The notes under the pieces are model-generated. The model was not told where the DNA came from. It saw nothing but the letters and a program-made list of their open reading frames with translations, and did not search any database. Made by a program: the position numbers and the translations under genes. 12,408 nucleotides of DNA from contig JAOZTW010000077.1 of NCBI GenBank assembly GCA_029938985.1, forward strand, positions 1-12,408, written 5' to 3'. This document shows positions 6,223 through 12,408 of this stretch, piece by piece (position 1 is the first letter of the stretch; every line of letters starts with the position of its first letter). The DNA is from Bacteroidales bacterium (GTDB lineage Bacteria; Bacteroidota; Bacteroidia; Bacteroidales; JAOZQN01).

Positions 6223-8097
6223 TTATCGTCCAATATATACCAATAAAATATTTATATCCGAAGGTGAAACTCCAGGAATACGTAAAGCATCTGAAATATT
6301 TTTTGGTTTTAGTGAATTTAATTTCTGTTTAGATTCGTTGGAAAGTGAAGCAAAAGAATTATAATCTATATTTGCAGGTATCTTAATATGTCTCAATCTT
6401 TCAACTTTATCTGCATTTTGTTTTTCTCTTTCAATATAATTTTTATATTTTATCTTTATTTCTACAGAAGATTTAACTTCACTTATGTTTGTTTTAAAAT
6501 CTTTAATAAACTCCTGGAACGGCAAAGATACTTGCAAAAGATTGTTGATTGATATTTGTGGTCGCATTAAGAGTTTAAAAAGTCTTGTTTTTTGATTAAT
6601 GACATTTGTTTTTTGCTGTTTCAAAAGCTCATTTATTTCTGTTGGAGCAATACTTGTTTGATTAAAAAACTTAATAAGTGCTTCAATTTCTTTATTTTTT
6701 TGCAAAAAATAAAGATACTGCTCTTCTTCAACAAGTCCAAGTTTATATCCTTTTGGAGTAAGGCGAACATCTGCATTATCCTGACGTAGTAAAATTCTAA
6801 ACTCTGCACGTGAGGTAAACATTCTATAAGGTTCATCAACTCCTTTTATTACCAAATCATCAATTAAAACACCAATATAAGCTTCATCTCTTTTTAAAAT
6901 AAATTCTTCTTTGTCATTAATTTTCAAATTAGCATTAATACCCGCAATAATTCCTTGAGCGGCTGCTTCTTCGTAGCCAGTGGTGCCGTTTACTTGACCT
7001 GCAAAATAAAGATTTGGTATAATTTTAGATTCTAAGGAGGGTTTTAATAAGGTAGGGTCAAAATAATCGTACTCTATTGCATAAGCGGGCTTAAAAATAT
7101 TTGCATTTTCAAAACCAGGTATTTTACGTAAAGCTTTAATTTGTATATCAAGAGGCAAAGATGATGAAAAACCATTCAAATAATACTCTTCGGTATCTGT
7201 CCCTTCAGGTTCAAGAAATAGTAAATGTCTATCTCGGTCTGAAAAAGTTACCAATTTATCTTCAATACTTGGGCAATAGCGAGGTCCAATTCCTTCAATA
7301 ATTCCATTAAATAAAGGCGAAAATTCAAAACCTGTTCTTAAAATATCATGGACTTCTTTATTAGTGTAAGCCATAAAACAACTTCTGGGTTTTAAAATCA
7401 TTTTGGAGTTTGGAGAAAAAGAAAATTTACCAGCATTTTTATCTCCTTTTTGTTCTATCAATTTAGAAAAATCAACAGAACGCCCGTCAATTCTTGGAGG
7501 TGTTCCTGTTTTCATTCTACTCATGCTTACTCCCAATTTGGCAATTTGATTGCTCAAACCAAAAGAAGAGCTGTCCCCTACCCTACCACCATAAAGTTTG
7601 TTATTTCCAATGTGCATCAATCCATTTAAAAATGTTCCTGCGGTAAGAATAAATGATTTTGCAAAAAAAGATACTCCCCAAGCTGTTTTTACACCTTTCA
7701 AAATATTGTTTTCAATAATTAAATTTTGAACTGTGTCTTGCCAAAAACTCAAGTTTTCAATTTTTTCTAATACATTTCTCCATTCAATAGAAAATTTCAC
7801 TCTATCAGATTGTGCACGTGGACTCCACATTGCAGGACCTTTTGATTGATTTAGCATTCTAAATTGTATCATTGTTTTATCTGTTACAACTGCAGAAAAA
7901 CCACCAAGAGCATCTATTTCTCTAACAATTTGTCCTTTTGCTATTCCTCCCATTGCAGGATTACACGACATGTTTGCAAATTTATTCATGTCCATTGTAA
8001 TTAACAACACCTTAGACCCTAATCTTGCCGCCGCCGCCGCCGCTTCACAGCCTGCATGTCCAGCTCCAATAACTATAATATCGTATTTTTTTTGCAC
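6223..8097 (-). CDS. mnmG: tRNA uridine-5-carboxymethylaminomethyl(34) synthesis enzyme MnmG
   Basis: MnmG (GidA) is the FAD-dependent partner of MnmE. Together they install 5-carboxymethylaminomethyl (or aminomethyl) groups on wobble uridine 34 of certain tRNAs, using methylene-tetrahydrofolate. The 624 residues match the family's length. The FAD-binding motif IGAGHAGCEAA spans 10-20. SCNPAMGGIAKG (44-55) carries one conserved cysteine (Cys45), and RYCPSIEDK (272-280) the second (Cys274). WSPRAQSD (91-98), GTPPRID (197-203), NGTTGYEEAAAQG (369-381) and MFTSRAEFRILLRQDNAD (425-442) are further signatures. The C-terminal helical domain ends with GVSPSDINILLVYIGR, expected to contact MnmE and tRNA. 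The start is GTG (8095-8097): a stop lies three codons upstream in frame, and the next ATG would delete the FAD motif. It is the last gene of the DUF4175-rsbW-ybeY-mnmG cluster, 14 bp after ybeY, and a hairpin terminator follows. Confidence 0.97.
   Translation of the reverse strand: MQKKYDIIVIGAGHAGCEAAAAAARLGSKVLLITMDMNKFANMSCNPAMGGIAKGQIVREIDALGGFSAVVTDKTMIQFRMLNQSKGPAMWSPRAQSDRVKFSIEWRNVLEKIENLSFWQDTVQNLIIENNILKGVKTAWGVSFFAKSFILTAGTFLNGLMHIGNNKLYGGRVGDSSSFGLSNQIAKLGVSMSRMKTGTPPRIDGRSVDFSKLIEQKGDKNAGKFSFSPNSKMILKPRSCFMAYTNKEVHDILRTGFEFSPLFNGIIEGIGPRYCPSIEDKLVTFSDRDRHLLFLEPEGTDTEEYYLNGFSSSLPLDIQIKALRKIPGFENANIFKPAYAIEYDYFDPTLLKPSLESKIIPNLYFAGQVNGTTGYEEAAAQGIIAGINANLKINDKEEFILKRDEAYIGVLIDDLVIKGVDEPYRMFTSRAEFRILLRQDNADVRLTPKGYKLGLVEEEQYLYFLQKNKEIEALIKFFNQTSIAPTEINELLKQQKTNVINQKTRLFKLLMRPQISINNLLQVSLPFQEFIKDFKTNISEVKSSVEIKIKYKNYIEREKQNADKVERLRHIKIPANIDYNSFASLSNESKQKLNSLKPKNISDALRIPGVSPSDINILLVYIGR
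8029..8043. repeat. GC-rich trinucleotide run (five GCG codons) in mnmG
   Basis: Five consecutive GCG codons (CGC repeats on the plus strand) plus a flanking GCA encode Ala19-Ala24, right after the FAD-binding glycines. An alanine run here is normal for MnmG, but identical GC-only codons stand out in such AT-rich DNA. They form a short microsatellite that could slip by whole codons without breaking the frame. Confidence 0.7.
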
Positions 8098-8111
8098 TTT
8101 AAGTCAATATT

Positions 8112-8540
8112 TTACAGTCCAGAATTTGCACTTTTAAGATAAAAATTTTCTTTTTGCGTCATTTCTAATTTTTCAATTTCCAATTTATCTTTATATCCCA
8201 ATAAGTGCAAAACTCCATGTATTATTATTCTATTTAATTCATCAATAAAATCAACATTATACATTTTTGCGTTCTCTTTAATTCTATCAATGCTAATAAA
8301 AATATCACCCGAAACATTATTTTCTTCAACATAATCAAAGGTTATAACATCTGTATAATAATTATGTTTTAAATATTTTTTATTTATTTCCAACAAATAA
8401 TCATCATTCGTAAAAATAAAATTCAAATTTTTTATTATATAATTTTCCTGTTCAACCACATATACAATCCACTTATTAAGATATGTTTCGTTGTGATATT
8501 CAAATTTTATATTTTCCGAAAAAAAATTTAATTGCTCCAT
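8112..8540 (-). CDS. ybeY: rRNA maturation RNase YbeY
   Basis: YbeY is a metal-dependent endoribonuclease involved in 16S rRNA 3'-end maturation and ribosome quality control. At 142 residues it has normal family length. The conserved core includes YTDVITFDY (62-70), SGDIFIS (77-83) and the metal motif HGVLHLLGYKDK (108-119), with zinc ligands His108 and His112. The canonical HGxLHLxGYDH has a third histidine. Here the segment reads GYKDK, so Asp118 or another residue must replace it. I recall the same KDK form in other Bacteroidota YbeY proteins, so it is probably a lineage trait rather than damage. The ATG (8538-8540) directly abuts the stop codon of the upstream ATPase gene with no gap, and mnmG follows after 14 bp, so translation is likely coupled. 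Confidence 0.93.
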   Translation of the reverse strand: MEQLNFFSENIKFEYHNETYLNKWIVYVVEQENYIIKNLNFIFTNDDYLLEINKKYLKHNYYTDVITFDYVEENNVSGDIFISIDRIKENAKMYNVDFIDELNRIIIHGVLHLLGYKDKLEIEKLEMTQKENFYLKSANSGL

Positions 8541-8942
8541 TTAATTCAAATTAAACATCATTTTCACTACTTTTCCATCAGATAAATAGCAAACCTCATC
8601 AGCAAGATTTTGTATTAAAAACACACCTCTACCATTTAATTTTTCAATATTTTCTGGATCTGTAGGATCTGGTACTACTTGTACATCAAAACCTTTTCCT
8701 TCGTCTTCTATTAAAAAGGTAAGTTTCTTTGTTTCACTAATATTGTAAACAACTGTTACATTTTTTTCTTTATTCAGTTTATTTCCATGAACAATAGCAT
8801 TACTTATTGCCTCACTTAAAGCAATTAAGATATTGCCATAAATTAATTCATTTAATTTATTTTCTTGAGAAATCTTATCAAGAATTACTTCTGCAATGTT
8901 CATGTTTATTAAATCCGAAGAAAATTTTAACTTCTGTTCCAT
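8541..8942 (-). CDS. RsbW-like ATP-binding protein (GHKL anti-sigma kinase fold)
   Basis: A 133-residue single-domain GHKL ATPase resembling the SpoIIAB/RsbW serine-protein kinases that control anti-anti-sigma factors. The N-box lies at about 41-54 (ALSEAISNAIVHGN, with Glu44 and Asn48 as the likely catalytic base and magnesium ligand). The G1 box is IEDEGKGFD (78-86, Asp80), and the G2 region is NGRGVFLIQNLADEV (103-117). All nucleotide-binding motifs look intact, so ATP binding is likely. No STAS-domain partner, PP2C phosphatase or sigma factor is encoded in the window, so the regulatory partner is unknown. The gene starts 3 bp after the DUF4175 stop and abuts ybeY with no gap, placing it in the same transcript. 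A kinase role is inferred from the fold; some family members may only bind ATP or partner proteins. Confidence 0.88.
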   Translation of the reverse strand: MEQKLKFSSDLINMNIAEVILDKISQENKLNELIYGNILIALSEAISNAIVHGNKLNKEKNVTVVYNISETKKLTFLIEDEGKGFDVQVVPDPTDPENIEKLNGRGVFLIQNLADEVCYLSDGKVVKMMFNLN

Positions 8943-8945
8943 AAT

Positions 8946-11900
8946 TTAATTATTTAAATATTGTAAATAAGAATCATATTGTTGTTTATAGAAATTCTTT
9001 AATTTCAACGAATTTCTGTTTAAAACTTCCGAGTAAGAATTCTTTTTATTAAATCTATCTTTTATATCTTTGGGGTTGTTTTTTGAAATATTTTTTGCTT
9101 CATTAGACTCTCTTTTATTTTCAAATTTCCTTTTATTCTCCGACTCTTCTGCTTCTAATAGTCTTGTCATAATTTCATTTTGTCGGAATAAAGTTTCTGG
9201 AGTTATATTATTATTCAAAATATCTTGTTTTATTTCTTCATTAAGTCTTTTTATTTCGTTTAACTGCTCCATTGATTCTGGTTTGTATTGATTACCATTC
9301 ATCATATCTTGAAGCGATTTCTCAAACATTTCTTGTTGTGCTAATTGTTCTGCAAGTTTTTGACTCTGTGATTTTCCATTTTTACCGTTCTTACCATTCT
9401 CTCCGCCTTCACCTTCTTTTCCGTTTTTACCTTCTTTCATCTCTTTTATCATCTGCTCCATTTGTTCTTTCATTTTTTGTTGCTGTCCTTTCATATCCGA
9501 CATAGATGGTTTTCCTTCGCCTGGTTTTGAACACGAACCATTACTACAACTTGAGGATGATTGTTGCATTTGTGATAATATTTCGTTCAACAAAAGTGAC
9601 AGATTATTTGCAGAGGTCATCACATTTCTTTGTTTGATTGTAGCATTTCCTTTATTTCTTGCTTCTAAATCTACTACAGATTTGTTAATATTTTTATTTA
9701 TTTTAGATATTTCATCGCTTACAGGTTGATTAATCATAGGGTTGCGTTTGGAAAGTGCGTATAACGAATCCTCAATGACTTTAAAATCCGATTTCAGCTG
9801 TAATTGTCTAATATTTAACTTCTTAAACTTAGGGCTGTTTGAGTAGGTTTCTTTCGTTTCAGTGTAGATATCTTCCTGAGAAAAAGAAAAATCTGTTAAA
9901 TTTGAAATTATCTGTCTCATATCCTCCATACTCTCCGCATTTGATTCTTGTGAATTTGTTTCCATCATAGCTTCCATTTGTTTCGACATTTTCTTCATAT
10001 CCTCAGAAGTTTTTTGTTGCGACTTTGACAATTTGCTCATTTTTGACTTTTCCAACATTTCTTCACTCTTTTCCAAATCTTCATTTATTTCACTTTCTTC
10101 TTCGTTAAATTCATCTAATTTCATTGGCTCTTCTAATTCTTCATTTTTCTCAAGAGCCTCTTTATATTCTTCCATTAGTTGTTCAAACTCTTGTTTATTT
10201 TCTTCTTGTTGTTCTTTTATTTCATTTTTATCATTTTTTTTATCTTTCGATTTTTCTGATAATTCTTTTTGTTCTTCTGCAAGCTGTTCTAATTGCTCAA
10301 TTGTAGAATTTACTTTTTCTTCTACTTCCATTTGTTTCAAAATCTCTAAATCTTTATCTAATTTTTCAGATAACTCTTCATAATCATATTGTAAATCTTC
10401 AATTGTTTTATCAAATTTATTCTCATTAAATTTCTCTTGCAGTTTTTTTAATTCTTCTAAAAGAGCTTTCATTTCATCAGTCATCAATTCGTCCAAAAGT
10501 TTTTGAATGTCTTCCTGCTTCTTTAAAACATCTTCTTGTTGTTCGGTAAATGCGTTTTGTTGATTATTTTTTTGTTGATTTTCTTTTTTAATATCTGCAA
10601 TTAAATTATCTAAATTTAATTGTTTTTGTAAAAGTTGGTCAATAAAATTTGTTTTTTCCCATTCCGACATTTTTTCATTTAAAGACTTTTCTTGAAAATC
10701 GTTTAAATCATTTTGTATTTGATTAGATAATTGTGTTGCCTGTTCTACTTTTGATTGAACATTTTTGTTAGCCTCCTCTGTCAAGCGATCCAACTCTTCT
10801 AATGACAATTGTGAGTATTCAAAAACCTGTGATCTTGTTGCTTTGCTTCCACTAACTCCGTCATTATCTCTAACTTGAAAATAATATTTAATAGACTGTC
10901 CATTTTTTATTTTTAAATCGGCAAAATCAAAAAAGTAATAAAATTCTTGTGAACTATTATTGTTCTGAATTGGAATATTTACAGATTTATATGCTAAGTT
11001 GTCATTATCTTCATTATTAATGGCATAATAAAACGAAAGCGAGTTAAAACCATAGTCATCAGTTATTGCTCCTCTGTAATAGTATTGAGAAAGATATACA
11101 GAATCTTGTAGTTTAAAAACAGATATTTCGGGGTATAAATCTGGAACAACAGCTACTTTATATTTTACAAATTGTTCATTTTTGAAAAAGTCATTTGATA
11201 CTAATACTTCGTAATTTGAGGATTTAAAAAATTGTTTTTGAGCCGTAAAACTACCATTTTCTTTTGTTGATTCCAAAATTAGACTATCCAAAATTTTGAG
11301 ACTTAAAGAATTAATATCTTTTGTCTCGAAATTCCAAACAATTTTGCTACCATAAGGCACAGTAAAATCTCCTACATTAGAATATTTTTTTGGATTTTCA
11401 CCAGTATAGGCTGGCGGAATAACATCTGCATAAAACTTTAATATCAAAGGTGTTGGTAAAACATCTATATTAAATTTTCGAGATTTATATCCATCTGCTT
11501 CAAAATGAAAATCAAAAGAATTATTTACATTTTTGAATTTGTAAATAAATTCATTTTTTATAAAATTATCTTTTTTACTTAAAAGAAAAACATTGCCATT
11601 ATAACTAACTGCGACTTCGGAAGGTATATAATTTCCTTCAATTTTTAAATTTATGTTAAAATCATCACCTTTTCGCATAGAAAGCGAATCGTTTTGCAAG
11701 TTAAAAGTGAAAGGTAGGTCGGCTTCGTAAAATGTGCGATGATTGATAATTCTCTCTGTACCACTTGAAATGATATTGTTATTAAAAAAAGCAAGATATA
11801 AAAATAATATCAAAGGTATTACAAGATATTTTAGGTATTTTAATGATTTTTTATAATCAATAACTTCGGTAAAATTAAAAGGGTGTAAAGTTTCTATTTT

Positions 11901-12299
11901 TTGGTCAACACTTGCCAAAACTAATTTATTTTGTGCTGTTTGTGGTTGATTTGCAAGTTCTAAAACATTTAATAATTTATCTTTTATATCTACAAAATAG
12001 TTAGAAATAATATTTGAAGCCTGTTTATAATTAAGCGATTTACCAATTTTTAGCAATTTTAAAGCTGGGTGCAAAACAAACTCTCCCATAATTAACAATG
12101 ATGCTATTAAGGTTGTGTAAAAAATTATTGTGCGTGTTGTAACATTAAAATGAATAAAATATTCTGAAACTATCACAGTTAAGAAAAGTACAAGATATAA
12201 AGAGGCGGTTAGGAAAATTCCTTTTAGAATTTTATTTTTATAATATTTTTTTATAAATTTATCAAGTTTTTGTATTAGCTGTGTATATTGATTTGTCAT
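8946..12299 (-). CDS. DUF4175-like membrane protein with long coiled-coil region
   Basis: A 1117-residue protein resembling the DUF4175 family of Bacteroidota; its function is not established. Three hydrophobic segments, at about 24-48, 57-78 and 157-173, anchor the N-terminus. Residues about 180-490 look like extracytoplasmic beta-rich, Ig-like domains: VIPPAYTGENPKKY (293-306) is a family-like motif, and YYFQVRDNDG (472-481) closes the segment. From about 500 to 790 the chain is Gln/Glu/Lys-rich and strongly coiled-coil. A second helical part follows, then a low-complexity stretch with SSSSCSNGSCSKPGEGKPS (914-932) and glycine/lysine/asparagine repeats around 957-976. The C-terminus is again helical and charged. 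The two cysteines at 918 and 923 are the only ones in the protein. There is no downstream transmembrane segment, so the long C-terminal part probably projects into the periplasm. It leads the four-gene cluster and starts 40 bp after an upstream partial gene, so its promoter probably lies outside the window. Confidence 0.82.
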   Translation of the reverse strand: MTNQYTQLIQKLDKFIKKYYKNKILKGIFLTASLYLVLFLTVIVSEYFIHFNVTTRTIIFYTTLIASLLIMGEFVLHPALKLLKIGKSLNYKQASNIISNYFVDIKDKLLNVLELANQPQTAQNKLVLASVDQKIETLHPFNFTEVIDYKKSLKYLKYLVIPLILFLYLAFFNNNIISSGTERIINHRTFYEADLPFTFNLQNDSLSMRKGDDFNINLKIEGNYIPSEVAVSYNGNVFLLSKKDNFIKNEFIYKFKNVNNSFDFHFEADGYKSRKFNIDVLPTPLILKFYADVIPPAYTGENPKKYSNVGDFTVPYGSKIVWNFETKDINSLSLKILDSLILESTKENGSFTAQKQFFKSSNYEVLVSNDFFKNEQFVKYKVAVVPDLYPEISVFKLQDSVYLSQYYYRGAITDDYGFNSLSFYYAINNEDNDNLAYKSVNIPIQNNNSSQEFYYFFDFADLKIKNGQSIKYYFQVRDNDGVSGSKATRSQVFEYSQLSLEELDRLTEEANKNVQSKVEQATQLSNQIQNDLNDFQEKSLNEKMSEWEKTNFIDQLLQKQLNLDNLIADIKKENQQKNNQQNAFTEQQEDVLKKQEDIQKLLDELMTDEMKALLEELKKLQEKFNENKFDKTIEDLQYDYEELSEKLDKDLEILKQMEVEEKVNSTIEQLEQLAEEQKELSEKSKDKKNDKNEIKEQQEENKQEFEQLMEEYKEALEKNEELEEPMKLDEFNEEESEINEDLEKSEEMLEKSKMSKLSKSQQKTSEDMKKMSKQMEAMMETNSQESNAESMEDMRQIISNLTDFSFSQEDIYTETKETYSNSPKFKKLNIRQLQLKSDFKVIEDSLYALSKRNPMINQPVSDEISKINKNINKSVVDLEARNKGNATIKQRNVMTSANNLSLLLNEILSQMQQSSSSCSNGSCSKPGEGKPSMSDMKGQQQKMKEQMEQMIKEMKEGKNGKEGEGGENGKNGKNGKSQSQKLAEQLAQQEMFEKSLQDMMNGNQYKPESMEQLNEIKRLNEEIKQDILNNNITPETLFRQNEIMTRLLEAEESENKRKFENKRESNEAKNISKNNPKDIKDRFNKKNSYSEVLNRNSLKLKNFYKQQYDSYLQYLNN

Positions 12300-12339
12300 A
12301 GTTTCTATTATTTAATAGTTATAATATTTAATTAGCTCA

Positions 12340-12408
12340 TTAATTTATTTTATCAACAATTTGGCGTTTTTCACGAGTGTCAAGTTCAAGGCTTTTTTGA
12401 AATATTAG
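12340..12408 (-). CDS. C-terminal end of an unidentified gene (partial)
   Basis: The minus strand has an open frame entering from the right edge and ending at TAA (12342-12340). It encodes 22 residues that end LDTREKRQIVDKIN, a charged, helix-like tail. The other two minus-strand frames are closed early in this stretch. With the 40-bp gap to the DUF4175-like start, this is best read as the end of an upstream co-directional gene, possibly in the same operon. The fragment is too short to name. Confidence 0.5.
   Translation of the reverse strand, partial: LIFQKSLELDTREKRQIVDKIN

Noticed and set aside
6804..6821. CACGTG hexamer within mnmG
   Set aside because: It comes from conserved codons for SRAEF; the flanks do not match parS.
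7810..7826. Second CACGTG-containing stretch in mnmG
   Set aside because: It is the coding sequence for SPRAQSD; flanking bases do not match the parS arms.
10033..10383. Plus-strand open frame rich in Ser/Phe opposite the DUF4175 coiled coil
   Set aside because: It is the antisense reading of Glu/Lys/Gln-rich codons, which produces Ser/Phe/Leu runs; no family resemblance and no gap in the sense gene.

Overview
The window is AT-rich chromosomal DNA, by eye about 30% GC, and most likely comes from a member of the Bacteroidota. The reasons are a DUF4175-type membrane protein of the kind common in that phylum, a YbeY whose metal motif ends in GYKDK instead of GYDH, no convincing Shine-Dalgarno sequences before the genes, and A-rich start contexts. 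All intact genes lie on the minus strand, so transcription runs from the right end to the left.

Right half (about 6220-12408): a tightly packed housekeeping cluster. In transcription order it holds the last 22 codons of an unidentified gene, a 1117-residue DUF4175-like membrane/coiled-coil protein, a small GHKL ATPase of the RsbW anti-sigma-kinase type, ybeY (rRNA maturation RNase) and mnmG (tRNA wobble-uridine modification). Gaps are 40, 3, 0 and 14 bases, which strongly suggests one operon. A short hairpin with a T-run follows mnmG.

Middle (5791-6222): the most striking non-coding stretch. It carries two 16-bp sites identical to the ParB-binding parS consensus (TGTTNCACGTGAAACA, read on the minus strand). 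Each sits in a copy of an imperfect 80-bp direct repeat, and the copies start 305 bp apart. Each copy ends in, or runs into, a hairpin with A/T tracts. parS sites usually cluster around the replication origin, so this window is probably origin-proximal. The first site overlaps what could be misread as the N-terminus of adenine deaminase.

Left-middle (879-5790): ade (adenine deaminase), a Fic-domain protein with a long unrecognised C-terminal half, and a secreted PhoD-family phosphatase/phosphodiesterase. The PhoD-like protein has glycine where the family usually has an iron-binding cysteine. fic and phoD are 10 bp apart and probably co-transcribed.

Left edge (1-878): decayed accessory DNA. 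A plus-strand AAA-type ATPase pseudogene is broken by stops and frameshifts. It ends exactly at a 209-bp element with 25-bp terminal inverted repeats bounded by TA, which looks like a small non-autonomous transposon (MITE).

I see no tRNA, rRNA, CRISPR array or complete autonomous mobile element. No new defence or biosynthetic system is evident. The items most worth following up are the duplicated parS module, the MITE/ATPase junction, the altered PhoD metal site and the Fic C-terminal region.
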